Assembly: GCA_903642255.1 (NCBI GenBank)
Contig: CAHJWP010000003.1
Span: forward strand, 1-43,330
Direction: 5' to 3'
Source of the DNA: Sphingomonadaceae bacterium
GTDB taxonomy: Bacteria > Pseudomonadota > Alphaproteobacteria > Sphingomonadales > Sphingomonadaceae
DNA length: 43,330 nt
The translations under genes and the position numbers were made by a program. The notes below the pieces were generated by a model. It saw nothing but the letters and a program-made list of their open reading frames with translations. It ran no database searches and was not told where the DNA came from. Shown piece after piece: positions 17,542 to 27,660 of the stretch (position 1 is the stretch's first letter; each line of letters opens with the position of its first letter).

Positions 17542-17553
17542 TTGTATAGACAA
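17542..17553. promoter_or_regulatory. HutC-type operator between hutF and hutI
   Basis: TTGTATAGACAA is a near-perfect palindrome (one mismatched pair). It ends 11 bp before the hutI ATG and overlaps the start of its AAGGAG ribosome site, and it lies 50 bp before hutF, so one repressor could silence both directions. It differs by one base from the reverse complement of the site at 11,163. Confidence 0.75.
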
Positions 17554-17564
17554 AAGGAGTGGCG

Positions 17565-18764
17565 ATGAAGGTCGACACGGTTTGGCGCAATGCGCGCCTC
17601 GCGACAATGGCGAATGGCGACCTCGGTATCGTCGAGCAGGGGGCGGTCGCGTGCGTAGGCGGGATCATCGCTTATGCCGGCCCGGCAGACGATGCCCCGG
17701 CATTCGACGCGGCTCGCTCGATCGACTGCGAACAGCGTTGGATCACGCCGGGGTTGATCGATTGTCATACCCACCTCGTCTTTGCCGGCGATCGAGCACG
17801 GGAGTTCGAGCTGCGACTGGCGGGTGCCTCCTATGAAGAGATCGCCCGGGCGGGTGGCGGCATCCTTTCCACGATGAAGGCGACGCGGGCCGCGTCGCAC
17901 GACGAGTTGATCGCTGGCGCGCTACCAAGGCTGGACGCGCTGATCGCCGAGGGCGTGACGACCGTCGAGGTGAAGTCGGGCTATGGCCTGACGATCCAAT
18001 CCGAACGCGCGATGCTGCGCGCCGCGCGACAGCTCGCCGGCGAGCGGCAGGTCGAGGTTGTTACCACCTTCCTCGGCGCCCATGCCCTGCCGCCGGAATT
18101 TGCCGGCGATCCCGACGGCTATATCACGCTGGTCTGCGACGTGATGCTTCCCATGGTCGCGGAGGAAGGTCTCGCCGACGCGGTGGATGTCTTCTGTGAG
18201 GGAATCGGGTTCAGCGCCGATCAGACAAGCCGCGTGTTCGCTGCGGCGGCAGCGTGCGGCTTGCCGATGAAGGTCCATGCCGAACAATTGTCCAATCAGC
18301 AGGGGGCAGCGCTTGCCGCGCGTCATCACGCGCTGTCGGCCGACCATCTGGAGCATGTCGATGCGGCCGGCATCGCGGCCATGGCAGCGAGCGGCACGGT
18401 CGCGACGCTGTTGCCGGGTGCCTTCTACTTCACCCGCGAGACGATGCTGCCGCCAGTCGCTGCCCTGCGGGACGCGCGGGTGCCGATCGCGATCGCGACC
18501 GACTGCAATCCCGGTACGTCCCCCCTGACATCGCCCCTTCTGGCGATGAACATGGCGGCGACGTTGTTCCGCCTCACGGTCGACGAATGCCTGCGCGGGA
18601 TGACCGTCAACGCGGCGCGAGCGCTCGGCCGGCAAGCGGAAATCGGCACGCTGGAGGCCGGCAAGCGCTGCGACCTGGCGATCTGGAATGTCGGGCATCC
18701 CGCCGAACTCGTTTATCGCATGGGGTTCAATCCGCTCCATGCCCGTATCTGGAGTGGCCAATGA
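17565..18764 (+). CDS. hutI: HutI, imidazolonepropionase
   Basis: 399 residues. ATG 17565 is preferred over GTG 17559 because AAGGAG at 17,554-17,559 is correctly spaced for it. Amidohydrolase motifs: [15 protein letters not shown] (His68, His70), KVHAEQLSN with the next metal His, [11 protein letters not shown], and [11 protein letters not shown] with the catalytic Asp. It opens 4-imidazolone-5-propanoate to N-formimino-L-glutamate. First gene of the operon; its stop overlaps the hutH start (ATGA). Confidence 0.93.
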   Translation: MKVDTVWRNARLATMANGDLGIVEQGAVACVGGIIAYAGPADDAPAFDAARSIDCEQRWITPGLIDCHTHLVFAGDRAREFELRLAGASYEEIARAGGGILSTMKATRAASHDELIAGALPRLDALIAEGVTTVEVKSGYGLTIQSERAMLRAARQLAGERQVEVVTTFLGAHALPPEFAGDPDGYITLVCDVMLPMVAEEGLADAVDVFCEGIGFSADQTSRVFAAAAACGLPMKVHAEQLSNQQGAALAARHHALSADHLEHVDAAGIAAMAASGTVATLLPGAFYFTRETMLPPVAALRDARVPIAIATDCNPGTSPLTSPLLAMNMAATLFRLTVDECLRGMTVNAARALGRQAEIGTLEAGKRCDLAIWNVGHPAELVYRMGFNPLHARIWSGQ

Positions 18765-20290
18765 ACGAGCTGGTGCTGACGGCGGGCGCGGTCGGTCTTG
18801 CCGACTGGCGCGCCGTTTATCGCGGGACGGTCATCCGCCTCGATGCCGCGTCCGGACCAGCGATCGCTGGAAGCGCCGCCGCTGTGACGCGCATCCTTGC
18901 CAAGGGCCTGCCGGTTTATGGGATCAACACCGGGTTCGGGAAGCTGGCCTCGGTGCGGATCGGCGACGCCGATCTTGCGATGCTCCAACGCAACATCGTC
19001 CTCAGCCATTCGGCGGGCACGGGGATGCCGGCGCCGGTCGCCGTCGTTCGGTTGATGATGGCGCTGAAGCTCGCGAGCCTCGCTCAGGGTGCATCGGGCG
19101 TGCGGCCGGAGACGGTGGCGTTTATCAAGGCCATGCTTTCGCGCGACCTGATACCGGTCGTGCCCTCACAAGGTTCGGTGGGCGCTTCGGGCGATCTGGC
19201 ACCGCTAGCGCACATGGCAGCGGCGATGATCGGCGTCGGCGAAATCTTCGTCGGCGGCGAGCGTTTGCCCGCCGCCGAGGCACTGGCGCGCGCCAGCCTG
19301 ACTCCGCTCGAGCTTGGACCGAAAGAGGGGCTGGCGCTTCTCAACGGTACGCAATTCTCCTGCGCGCTGGCGCTCGCCGGCCTGTTCGAGGTCGAACGTC
19401 TCTTCCAGTCGGCGCTCGTGACGGGTGCGCTGGCGACCGAGGCGGCGAAGGGGTCGGATACGCCGTTCGATCCCCGCATCCATCACTTGCGCCGGCACGC
19501 TGGCCAGATCGAGACCGCGAGCGCGCTGCGCACGCTGATGTCGGGGTCGGAGATCCGCGCTTCGCACCTCGTCGACGATGTCCGGGTGCAGGATCCCTAT
19601 TGCCTGCGGTGTCAGCCGCAGGTGATGGGCGCGGTGCTCGATCTTCTCCGCCAGGCCGCCACGACGCTGTCGATCGAGGCGAACGGCGTGTCGGACAACC
19701 CGTTGATCTTCCCCGATGACGACGAAGCGCTGTCCGGCGGAAACTTCCACGCCGAGCCGGTCGCGTTCGCCGCCGACATGATCGCGCTCGCGGTGTGCGA
19801 GATCGGCTCCATCACCGAGCGCCGGATCGCCATGCTCGTCGATCCCGCGCTATCGGGACTGCCGGCGTTCCTGACGCCGAAGCCGGGTTTGAACTCCGGC
19901 TTCATGATCCCGCAGGTGACGGCCGCGGCGCTGGTTTCCGAGAACAAGCAGCGTGCCTATCCGGCCAGCGTCGACTCCATCCCGACCTCCGCCAACCAGG
20001 AGGATCATGTGTCGATGGCGGCACATGGCAGCCGGCGCCTGCTCGACATGGCAGCGAACGCCAGCGCGGTCGTCGGCATCGAACTGCTTGCGGCGGCCCA
20101 GGGCTGCGAGTTTCATGCGCCGCTCGCGTCGAGCGACGCGCTCGAGGCGGTTCGTCGCCGCCTGCGGTCCGACGTGCCCGCGCTCGCCGACGATCGCTAT
20201 TTCTATCCGGACATGGAGGCTGCGAATGCGTTGGTCCGCTCCGGCGCCATCACCGCCGCGGCGGGCGTCGAGCTGCCGTGTCTCGCATGA
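18761..20290 (+). CDS. hutH: HutH, histidine ammonia-lyase
   Basis: 509 residues, normal for the family. Ala142-Ser143-Gly144 inside [14 protein letters not shown] would cyclise to the MIO electrophile; Tyr53 in YGINTGFG and the [11 protein letters not shown]-type segment and NPLIF are also conserved. It removes ammonia from L-histidine to give urocanate, the first step of the pathway and the source of the HutC inducer. ATG at 18761 overlaps the hutI stop. Confidence 0.95.
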   Translation: MNELVLTAGAVGLADWRAVYRGTVIRLDAASGPAIAGSAAAVTRILAKGLPVYGINTGFGKLASVRIGDADLAMLQRNIVLSHSAGTGMPAPVAVVRLMMALKLASLAQGASGVRPETVAFIKAMLSRDLIPVVPSQGSVGASGDLAPLAHMAAAMIGVGEIFVGGERLPAAEALARASLTPLELGPKEGLALLNGTQFSCALALAGLFEVERLFQSALVTGALATEAAKGSDTPFDPRIHHLRRHAGQIETASALRTLMSGSEIRASHLVDDVRVQDPYCLRCQPQVMGAVLDLLRQAATTLSIEANGVSDNPLIFPDDDEALSGGNFHAEPVAFAADMIALAVCEIGSITERRIAMLVDPALSGLPAFLTPKPGLNSGFMIPQVTAAALVSENKQRAYPASVDSIPTSANQEDHVSMAAHGSRRLLDMAANASAVVGIELLAAAQGCEFHAPLASSDALEAVRRRLRSDVPALADDRYFYPDMEAANALVRSGAITAAAGVELPCLA

Positions 20291-21096
20291 CCGACTGGCT
20301 GACCGTCTCGCGCGGTGATGCGCCCCTGATCGTCGCGTTTCCGCACACCGGCACCGACCTGCCTCTCGATCTGGAGCCGCGGTTCACATCATCGTGGCTC
20401 GCGCGCAAGGACGCTGATTGGTGGATCGACGGTCTGTATGCCTTTGCGCGCGACCTCGGCGCGACCACGATCCACACGCGCATGTCGCGCAGCGTGATCG
20501 ACGTGAACCGCGATCCGTCAGGCGCCTCGCTCTATCCGGGGCAGGCGACGACGGGGCTTTGTCCGTCGACGACATTCGACGGGGAGCCGCTCTACCGGGG
20601 AGCTGAGCCGGACGCTGCGGAGATCGCCGATCGGCGGTCGACCTGGTTCGACCCTTATCATGCAGCGTTGCGGGCAGAGATCGTGCGGCTGCGTACCGAT
20701 CACGCCAACGTCGTGGTCTATGACGCGCATTCGATCCGCAGCCGCATTCTACGTCTCTTCGACGGCGAACTGCCGCAATTCAACATCGGCACCAACGGCG
20801 GCGCCGCCTGCTACGAGGCACTCGGTCGTGCCGTCACCGACCTCTGTGCCGCAAGCGGTCGCAGCTACATCCTCGACGGCCGCTTCAGGGGCGGCTGGAC
20901 GACGCGCCACTATGGGCGACCGACGGAGGGGGTCCACGCCATTCAGATGGAGCTGGCCATGCGCGGCTATATGGCGGAACCCGCCGACCCTAGCCCGGCG
21001 AACTGGCCGACGCCGTTCGACCTCGCGGTCGCCGCACCTATTACCGACATTCTCACCGACGTGCTGAAGGCGTGTCTCGCCTTCGCCAGAAGCTGA
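20287..21096 (+). CDS. hutG: HutG, N-formylglutamate deformylase
   Basis: 269 residues. The FGase family pattern is visible: [14 protein letters not shown] at the start, [33 protein letters not shown], and GGWTTRHYG. It hydrolyses N-formylglutamate to glutamate and formate, completing the HutF branch. Translationally coupled to hutH (ATGA at 20287). Presence of both HutF and HutG shows the five-step route rather than direct formiminoglutamase hydrolysis. Confidence 0.92.
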   Translation: MTDWLTVSRGDAPLIVAFPHTGTDLPLDLEPRFTSSWLARKDADWWIDGLYAFARDLGATTIHTRMSRSVIDVNRDPSGASLYPGQATTGLCPSTTFDGEPLYRGAEPDAAEIADRRSTWFDPYHAALRAEIVRLRTDHANVVVYDAHSIRSRILRLFDGELPQFNIGTNGGAACYEALGRAVTDLCAASGRSYILDGRFRGGWTTRHYGRPTEGVHAIQMELAMRGYMAEPADPSPANWPTPFDLAVAAPITDILTDVLKACLAFARS

Positions 21097-21105
21097 AGGA
21101 ACGGC

Positions 21106-22794
21106 ATGACCCGTCTCGACAATAGCCGCATCATCAGGCCCGCGACCGGCACGGAACTGAGCGCGAAAAGCTGGCTGACCGAAGCGCCGCTGCGTATGCT
21201 GATGAACAACCTCCATCCCGATGTCGCCGAGCGACCCGAGGAACTCGTCGTCTATGGCGGCATCGGCCGCGCCGCGCGTGATTGGGAAAGCTACGATCGC
21301 ATCGTTGCCGCTCTACGCCGGCTGGAGGACGACGAGACGCTGCTCGTCCAGTCGGGCAAGCCGGTGGGCGTTTTTCGTACCCATCCCGACGCTCCCCGAG
21401 TGCTGATCGCCAATTCAAACCTCGTGCCCAAATGGGCGGATTGGGCACATTTCAACGAACTCGATCGCAAAGGGCTCATGATGTACGGCCAGATGACGGC
21501 CGGCTCGTGGATCTACATCGGCACGCAGGGCATCGTTCAGGGCACCTACGAAACCTTCGTCGAGATGGGTCGCCAGCATTATGGCGGCGATCTATCCGGC
21601 CGATGGCTGCTGACCGCAGGGCTCGGCGGCATGGGGGGCGCGCAACCGCTGGCGGCGGTCATGGCGGGAGCCTCATGCTTGGCGATCGAGTGCCAGCCGA
21701 GCCGCATCGAGATGCGGCTGCGCACCGGCTATCTCGACCGGACGGCCGGTTCTCTTGATGAAGCGCTTGGGATCATCGAGCAGAGCTGCGCCGCGAAGAC
21801 GCCGGTCTCGGTCGGGCTCGTCGGCAATGCGGCCGAGTTGCTTCCCGAAATGTTTGCGCGCGGCGTCCGTCCTGATCTGCTGACCGACCAGACCTCGGCG
21901 CACGATCCCGTGAACGGCTACCTGCCTGCGGGCTGAACCGTCGCCGAGTGGATCGACAAGCGCGAGCGCGATCCCGCTAAGGTCGAAAAAGCCGCCAAGG
22001 CATCGATGGCGACGCATGTCCGGGCGATGCTCGATTTTCGCGCCGCCGGCGTCCCCACGGTCGACTACGGCAACAACATCCGCCAGGTAGCGAAGGACGA
22101 GGGGGTTGCCGACGCGTTCGCCTTTCCTGGTTTCGTGCCAGCATATGTTCGACCGCTCTTCTGTCGTGGCATCGGTCCGTTCCGCTGGTGCGCTCTCTCC
22201 GGCGATCCCGAAGACATCTACAAGACCGACGCCAAGGTGAAGGAACTGCTGCCGGACGATGTAAGCCTGCATCGCTGGCTTGATATGGCCAGGGAGCGGA
22301 TCAAGTTTCAGGGCCTGCCGGCCCGCATCTGCTGGGTCGGCCTGGGCGATCGCCATCGCCTTGGGCTAGCCTTCAACGAGATGGTCGCCTCGGGCGAACT
22401 CAAGGCACCGATCGTGATCGGGCGCGACCATCTCGATTCCGGCTCAGTTGCCAGCCCCAACCGAGAGACCGAAGCGATGAAGGATGGCAGCGATGCGGTA
22501 TCCGATTGGCCGCTGCTCAACGCGCTGCTTAACACCGCCTCGGGTGCGACCTGGGTATCGCTCCATCACGGTGGCGGCGTCGGCATGGGGTACTCGCAGC
22601 ACGCCGGCATGGTCATTGTCGCGGATGGGACGGATGCTGCGGCTCGGCGCCTCGATCGCGTACTATGGAACGATCCCGCCTCGGGCGTGATGCGTCATGC
22701 CGACGCGGGTTACGAGGTTGCGATCGATTGCGCGCGCGAAAAGGGGCTGGACCTGCCGTCGCTCGATCGGAGCGAAATTGCGTCGCGGGCATGA
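21106..22794 (+). pseudogene. hutU: HutU, urocanate hydratase, interrupted by an in-frame TGA
   Basis: The frame would encode 562 residues, full length for urocanase, but codon 277 (21,934-21,936) is TGA. It falls in NGYLPAG-stop-TVAEW, where the family has a Trp (PAGWT), so one G-to-A change of TGG explains it. Both sides are otherwise intact: the NAD-binding [11 protein letters not shown] before and [20 protein letters not shown] with the active-site Cys after. Without readthrough, urocanate would not be turned into imidazolonepropionate and would accumulate, inducing HutC while blocking the pathway. A sequencing error, a recent null mutation or UGA readthrough by tRNA-Trp are all possible. 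Confidence 0.88.
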
Positions 22795-23828
22795 ACACTC
22801 CGCCCATGCTCGGTGCCGATCTCTACTGTGATATCGAAGGTGAAGAGACGAGTGGGTGGCGCGAGTATCTGCCAGGCTTACTGGTGGCCGGGCTGGCATC
22901 GCTGGCGGCCGCCTATCTGTCCGATCACTATGGCGCTCCAGTAACGCTGATGGCGCTGCTCATCGGGCTCGCCATGAACTTCCTCAGTGCTGACAAGCGG
23001 CTGCTGCCGGGATTGGGCTTCGCCTCGCGCACCTTGCTGCGCATCGGCATCGTTCTTGTCGGCGCCCGCGTGACGCTCTCCCAGGTCGCCCATCTCGGCC
23101 TGCCGGCGCTGGCGTCAATCGTTGTGATCGTCGGCATGACACTGCTGACGGGGGCGCTCGTCGCGCGCTGGCTTGGGTTCGACTGGGCGTTCGGCGTGCT
23201 GGCCGGTGGCGCCGTGGCGATCTGCGGTGCCTCGGCGGCGATGGCATTGGCGACCGTGCTCGGGGAGCATCGGATCAGCCAGGCGCAGCTCGCCCTCGTG
23301 CTCGTGGGGATCTCGGCCTTCAGTGCGTTGGCGATGATCGTCTATCCGGAGCTGGCGCATCTTCTTCGGTTCGACAATGCACAGGCCGGATTCTTGCTCG
23401 GCGTTTCAATTCACGATGTGGCGCAGGCGCTCGGAGCCGGTTGTTCATTCTCGCGCGATGCCGGCGAAAGCGCGTCGATCGTGAAGCTAACACGGGTTGC
23501 AATGCTGGCACCGACCATGGCGGTCGTGGGCTGGGCGTTCGCCGATCCAGCCAGTCGGCGAGCCGGAACCTTAACGCTCCCGTGGTTTGTCGTAGGCTTC
23601 TTTGTTCTAGCGGCTATCAACTCCGCCGGGCTCGTACCCGTCGTGGTCGCGAACGGGGCCAGCAGCGCCGCAGCGGCCATGCTGGTCTGCGCCGTCACCG
23701 CGACCGGTATCCGATCACAGATGCACAGCCTGCTCGCCGGCGGCTCGCGGCCGCTCATCGTGATCTTCGCTGCAAGTCTGGTGGCGCTGACCCTCGGGTT
23801 GATCGCCGCCGCCACGATCGTCAGATAG
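22791..23828 (+). CDS. YeiH/UPF0324-family putative sulfate-exporter-like transporter
   Basis: 345 residues with about ten hydrophobic segments. Family marks: [44 protein letters not shown] and [12 protein letters not shown]. The family is often labelled a putative sulfate exporter, with little direct proof. ATG 22791 overlaps the hutU stop, and hutD follows at once, so it belongs to the hut operon. No standard histidine or urocanate permease is present here, so transport of a pathway compound is one reading. Confidence 0.85.
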   Translation: MNTPPMLGADLYCDIEGEETSGWREYLPGLLVAGLASLAAAYLSDHYGAPVTLMALLIGLAMNFLSADKRLLPGLGFASRTLLRIGIVLVGARVTLSQVAHLGLPALASIVVIVGMTLLTGALVARWLGFDWAFGVLAGGAVAICGASAAMALATVLGEHRISQAQLALVLVGISAFSALAMIVYPELAHLLRFDNAQAGFLLGVSIHDVAQALGAGCSFSRDAGESASIVKLTRVAMLAPTMAVVGWAFADPASRRAGTLTLPWFVVGFFVLAAINSAGLVPVVVANGASSAAAAMLVCAVTATGIRSQMHSLLAGGSRPLIVIFAASLVALTLGLIAAATIVR

Positions 23829-24368
23829 GTGGCTCGGGAGATTGTCCGTCTGGCCGAAAAAGTCCCGACGCCGTGGCGAAACGGCGGAGGACTGACGAGA
23901 GAATTGGCATCAGGCCCGAGTGACCCAACGCCGGGCTGGCGGATCAGTATCGCCCAGATCGATCGCTCGGGTCCGTTTTCGCTGTTTCCCGGCTTTGATC
24001 GGACGCTGACGCTAATCTCCGGGAGGGCAGTGCTTCACTTGAAGCACGAAACGATAGCGTTGACGCCGGGGAACCCCTTCCGGTTTAATGGCAATGTTCT
24101 CGCGGAAGTCCGCATTGGCCGATCACGGGCGTTGGCGTTGAACGTGATGACCGATCGAAGATCGTACAGTCATTCGATCGAGATCATCCGAAGTGGCAGC
24201 CATCTACCGCAGATCGACTCTAGCGAGGACAATTACGTCGTAGCGCTGACAGCCGGACATATTGGCGCGGCTGAACTCGCACCGGGTGACCTGCTTTGGC
24301 GGGCGTCCGCCGACCCATCGTTACGGTCGGGCGCTCTCGCGGCCATGATCCGCATCATTGTTGCATAA
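23829..24368 (+). CDS. hutD: HutD family protein
   Basis: 179 residues from GTG at 23829, directly after the previous stop codon. VPTPWRNGGGLTRELA is the HutD signature and WRISIAQIDRSGPFS, FPGFDRTLTLI follow it; the fold is a cupin-like beta barrel. HutD is thought to modulate hut expression or limit the pathway, possibly by binding formylglutamate; its exact role is unsettled. It is the last gene of the operon, about 10 bp from the end of the oppositely oriented copper peptide gene. Confidence 0.87.
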   Translation: MAREIVRLAEKVPTPWRNGGGLTRELASGPSDPTPGWRISIAQIDRSGPFSLFPGFDRTLTLISGRAVLHLKHETIALTPGNPFRFNGNVLAEVRIGRSRALALNVMTDRRSYSHSIEIIRSGSHLPQIDSSEDNYVVALTAGHIGAAELAPGDLLWRASADPSLRSGALAAMIRIIVA

Positions 24369-24378
24369 CCTGCGGGTC

Positions 24379-24474
24379 TCAATCCATGCCCTGCATCAGG
24401 GCCTGCTGCGCGAGCGCGGGGGCCGCCAGCAACGCGGCTGCCGCCGCGATCATGTTCAACGCCTTCATGGTCAT
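24379..24474 (-). CDS. 31-residue secreted peptide, probably truncated
   Basis: ATG at 24474 with AGGAG 6-7 bp upstream, coding MTMKALNMIAAAAALLAAPA then LAQQALMQGMD and TGA. It is a complete signal peptide with only about 8 residues after the predicted cleavage site. It lies 15 bp after copB on the same strand and ends 10 bp from the hutD stop, right where the copper and histidine islands meet. Most likely it is the front of a longer periplasmic copper-operon gene cut by recombination; a genuine small peptide is less likely. Confidence 0.5.
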   Translation of the reverse strand: MTMKALNMIAAAAALLAAPALAQQALMQGMD

Positions 24475-24488
24475 TCTCCTGTTGTCAT

Positions 24489-25652
24489 TCAAAACCACAC
24501 GCGCACGCCGGCGACGATGCTCCTAGCCGTCGCATTATCACCCGCCGCGCGGGCGAAGCGGGCGGTGTCGCCCACCTTCCGATCCCATGACACGCCGAAG
24601 TAGGGGGCAAACTCGCGCCGGATCTCGTAGCGGAGCCGCAATCCCAGCTCGGCATTGGAGAGGCCCGATCCGATGCGGTTCTCGGGCACGTCCTGGGCCG
24701 CAAAGTTAAGCTCGGCGCGCGGTTGCAGGATCAGCCGCTGGGTGATGCGCTCGTCGTAATAGCCCTCAAGCCGGCCTAGTAGGTCGCCCTTGTTTGATAG
24801 GAACGCCGCGCCGGAAAACTCGAACTGGCCGGGTGCCAAGCCCTCGAATCCGACCGTGGCATAGGTGCGCCTGGGAGTCGGCCCCAAGTCCTGACGGGCG
24901 CCGGCCTGTAGGTTGAAATAAGGGCCGATCGCCCGGCTGTAGAGCGCCTGAACCTCGGCGCTGTCGACGCTCTGGCGGAACGCGCCCTCGCCCTCGGTCT
25001 TGACGAACAGGCGGTTGATGTCGCCACCATACCAAGCCTCGCCGTCCCAACGATAGCCGTCGCGGCCGTTGCGAAACTGATACTCCGCCAGATTGAACAT
25101 CACCTGGTAGAAGTTGCCGCCCCCGTGGTGCTGCTGAAGGTGGTGACGCCCCATCATCATCACCTCCTCGCCATAGACGCGATCGGCCGCATGGTCGGTC
25201 GGGACGGGTGGGGGCGGCGCGTTCCCGGCGGGTAGCGCCGTCCCGGTCTGCGCCATGCCCTCCATCGCCATGCCGGGCATTCCGGGCATGTCATTGCCCG
25301 CATGGGCGTCGCCGGGCATCCGCATCCCTGGCATCGACTGCCCGCCGTGGTTGGGCTGCTGCCCGGTCGCGGGCATGGTCATTCCTGGCATGGTCGAATG
25401 GTCCATGCCTTCCATGCCGCTCATCGGCGCGCCGCTGGCCTTCGCCGGTGCCGCCTTCGGCCTGCCGCTCGGTCGCGCCTTGGCGGGCGGCTTGCGCTTC
25501 GCAGCGGGTTTTGCGGCCGGCTTCTTCTTCGCCGGCGTCGATATCGACATGCCGGGCATGTTCATGCCTTGCATCGAATGATCCTGCGCAACGACGGGCG
25601 CGGCGAAGCCGAGGATCGCGGTCGCTGCGAGCGCGGCGCGAGCGCGCTTCAT
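24489..25652 (-). CDS. copB: CopB, outer-membrane copper resistance protein
   Basis: 387 residues. Signal peptide 1-22, then a Met/Gly/His-rich region to about residue 140 with repeats of the M-x-G-M type (GMNMPGM, GMEGMDHSTMPGM), interrupted by a Lys/Pro/Ala stretch (about 42-72), then a beta-barrel domain (VYGEEVMMMGRHHLQQHHGG, YRWDGEAWYG) ending in VRVWF, a typical outer-membrane C-terminus. CopB helps keep copper out of or bound at the envelope. It overlaps copA by 4 bp. The MHH-rich part would bind Cu(I). Confidence 0.9.
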   Translation of the reverse strand: MKRARAALAATAILGFAAPVVAQDHSMQGMNMPGMSISTPAKKKPAAKPAAKRKPPAKARPSGRPKAAPAKASGAPMSGMEGMDHSTMPGMTMPATGQQPNHGGQSMPGMRMPGDAHAGNDMPGMPGMAMEGMAQTGTALPAGNAPPPPVPTDHAADRVYGEEVMMMGRHHLQQHHGGGNFYQVMFNLAEYQFRNGRDGYRWDGEAWYGGDINRLFVKTEGEGAFRQSVDSAEVQALYSRAIGPYFNLQAGARQDLGPTPRRTYATVGFEGLAPGQFEFSGAAFLSNKGDLLGRLEGYYDERITQRLILQPRAELNFAAQDVPENRIGSGLSNAELGLRLRYEIRREFAPYFGVSWDRKVGDTARFARAAGDNATARSIVAGVRVWF

Positions 25653-27592
25653 GCCGCCGCTCCCTCGAACGGCCGAACGGTCACGACGCGCATCATGCCG
25701 GCGGTCATGTGATAGAGGTTATGGCAGTGGAACGCCCAATCGCCGGGCGCATCGGAGGTCAGGTCGAACGTCACCTTGCCGCCGGGCGCGACGTTGACGG
25801 TGTGCTTGCGGGGGGCATGATCGCCATGGCCTGTCAAAAGCTCGAAGAAATGGCCGTGAAGGTGGATCGGGTGGGGCATCATCGTGTCGTTGATGAGGTT
25901 TACCCGCACCCGCTCCCCGTTGCGGAGCGGGATCGGCTCGGCGGGGTCGCTGAGCTTCACCCCGTCGAACGACCACATATAGCGTTCCATGTTGCCGGTC
26001 AGATGAATGTCGAGCGACCGGCTCGGCGCGCGCATGTCCGGGTTGGGCGTCAGCGCCATAAGGTCGCGGTAGGTGAGAACCCGGTGATCGGCCTCCTCAA
26101 GCCCCTGCGGGCGCTCGCCGGTGCGATCGGTCGGCATCGGCGATATGGTCTGCACGCCCGGCCCCATCTCGACGCCGGGTGCCTTCTTCGGATCGCGCAT
26201 GGACATATCCATGCCGCCCATCCCGCCCTGACCCGACATGCCGCTCATCTGGCTATGGTCCATCCCGGCCATCTGGCCATGGTCCATCCCGGCCATCGCG
26301 TCGCCGCTGCCGCTCGTCATGCCGGTCATGCCCGCGCCGTCTGGCAGTGCGCTGGTCGAGGCCGCGGTTGCGGCGCTCCATCCGGTCGCCTGGGCGAGCG
26401 TCGCCGATGCGTTCTGCTCGGCCGTGGAATCGACGCCGCGCGTGGCTGACGGGCGTGCCATGCCTTTCATCCCGCCCATGTCGCCCATCCCCATGTCCTT
26501 CATGGTGACGACGGGGCGATTGCGAAGCGGGGGGACGGGCGCGCTCATGCCGGCACGGGGCGCGAGCGTTGCGCGCGCCAGCCCCGATCGGTCCAGCGCC
26601 TCGCTGACCAGCGTGTAAGCCCGGTCGCCGGGCGTCACGATCACGTCGTATGTCTCGGCGACGGCGATCTGGAACTCGTCGGTCTCGACCGGCCGCACAT
26701 TCTGTCCGTCCGCCTGCACGATCGTCATAGGCAGGCCGGGGATGCGGACGTTGAAGTTGGTCTGCGCCGCTGCGTTGACGAAGCGCAAGCGCACCCGCTC
26801 GCCGGGGGTGAACAGCCCGGTCCAGTTGTCGCGCGGGCCATAGCCGTTGACGACGTAGGTGTAGGTCGATCCCGTCACGTCGGAATTGTCGGTCGGATCC
26901 ATCCGCATCCGGCCCCATTGCAGCCGCTCCTTGAGCGTCTGGTCGCGGCCGGCGATCAGCCCCGCCAAGGTCTGCTTCTGGTAATTGAAATAATCGGCCT
27001 GCTGCTTGAGCTTCCGGAAAATCTCGTCGCCGTGCATCGGGCTATGGTCCGCCAGCACGATCACATGCTCGCGGTCGAACGCGACCGGATCGGGGCCGGC
27101 CGGGTCGATCACGATCGGGCCGTAAAGCCCTTCCTGCTCCTGCGCGCCGGAATGGCTGTGATACCAGTAGGTGCCCGCCTGCTTGACGCGGAAGTCGTAG
27201 GTAAAGGTCTTGCCCGCCTCGATGCCGGGGAAGCTGATCCCCGGCACGCCGTCCATCGGGAACGGGACTAGCAGCCCATGCCAATGAATCGAGCTGTCCA
27301 CGTCGAGCCTGTTCGTCACTGCCAGCCTGACGTTCTGCCCTTCCTTCAACCGGATTAGCGGCGCGGGAACGGTGCCGTTGACGCCGATCGCGGGCGTCCG
27401 CTTGCCGTCGATAATCAGCGGGAAGCTGTCGATGGTCAGCGCGATCTCGGTGCCGCTCACGGTCGGGAGCGGCTTCACGATCCCGCCCGACACGGGCTGC
27501 GCCCATGCCGGCATATAGGCTGAAAAGGCGAAGCCGCTCCCCGCGACTGCGGCTCCGCGCAAAAGCTGGCGACGATCGAGAACGCGCGACAT
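25649..27592 (-). CDS. copA: CopA, periplasmic multicopper oxidase
   Basis: 647 residues. A Tat-type signal (DRRQLLRGAAVAGSGFAFSA, Arg pair at 7-8) exports the folded enzyme. Copper ligands: HWHGLLVPF, YWYHSHSGAQEQEG, then near the end HPIHLHGHFFEL and AFHCHNLYHMTAGM, covering type 1, 2 and 3 sites. Between the second and third cupredoxin domains (about residues 365-480) is a Met/Gly-rich insert with tandem GMDHGQ/GMDHSQ units. It would oxidise Cu(I) to the less toxic Cu(II). One of three promoters with a shared ECF-like motif lies just upstream. Confidence 0.93.
   Translation of the reverse strand: MSRVLDRRQLLRGAAVAGSGFAFSAYMPAWAQPVSGGIVKPLPTVSGTEIALTIDSFPLIIDGKRTPAIGVNGTVPAPLIRLKEGQNVRLAVTNRLDVDSSIHWHGLLVPFPMDGVPGISFPGIEAGKTFTYDFRVKQAGTYWYHSHSGAQEQEGLYGPIVIDPAGPDPVAFDREHVIVLADHSPMHGDEIFRKLKQQADYFNYQKQTLAGLIAGRDQTLKERLQWGRMRMDPTDNSDVTGSTYTYVVNGYGPRDNWTGLFTPGERVRLRFVNAAAQTNFNVRIPGLPMTIVQADGQNVRPVETDEFQIAVAETYDVIVTPGDRAYTLVSEALDRSGLARATLAPRAGMSAPVPPLRNRPVVTMKDMGMGDMGGMKGMARPSATRGVDSTAEQNASATLAQATGWSAATAASTSALPDGAGMTGMTSGSGDAMAGMDHGQMAGMDHSQMSGMSGQGGMGGMDMSMRDPKKAPGVEMGPGVQTISPMPTDRTGERPQGLEEADHRVLTYRDLMALTPNPDMRAPSRSLDIHLTGNMERYMWSFDGVKLSDPAEPIPLRNGERVRVNLINDTMMPHPIHLHGHFFELLTGHGDHAPRKHTVNVAPGGKVTFDLTSDAPGDWAFHCHNLYHMTAGMMRVVTVRPFEGAAA
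26253..26300 (-). repeat. Two tandem 24-bp units in copA
   Basis: Two near-identical 24-bp units (26,253-26,276 and 26,277-26,300; core ATGGTCCATCCCGGCCAT) encode MAGMDHGQ and MAGMDHSQ in the Met-rich insert of CopA. Repeat slippage could change the number of copper-binding units. Confidence 0.6.
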
Positions 27593-27636
27593 GAAGGCTC
27601 CTGGGATGGGCCGGCAGCGGCCCCGTCTCTTCCCTC

Positions 27637-27660
27637 TACGCGGCCCCGCGCCCTATCCCT
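27637..27660 (-). promoter_or_regulatory. Putative ECF-sigma promoter of copA
   Basis: On the minus strand the sequence reads AGGGAT (27,660-27,655), 14 bases, then CGTA (27,640-27,637) followed by G. The same AGGGRT-N14-CGTA arrangement occurs before the sigma/sensor operon and before copC. The CGTA lies 45 bp from the copA start. The -35-like part overlaps the last codons of the sigma gene. Confidence 0.55.

Noticed and set aside
21934-21936. Selenocysteine at the hutU TGA
   Set aside because: Urocanases have Trp at this position, not Cys or Sec, and no selenocysteine insertion hairpin or sel genes are seen.
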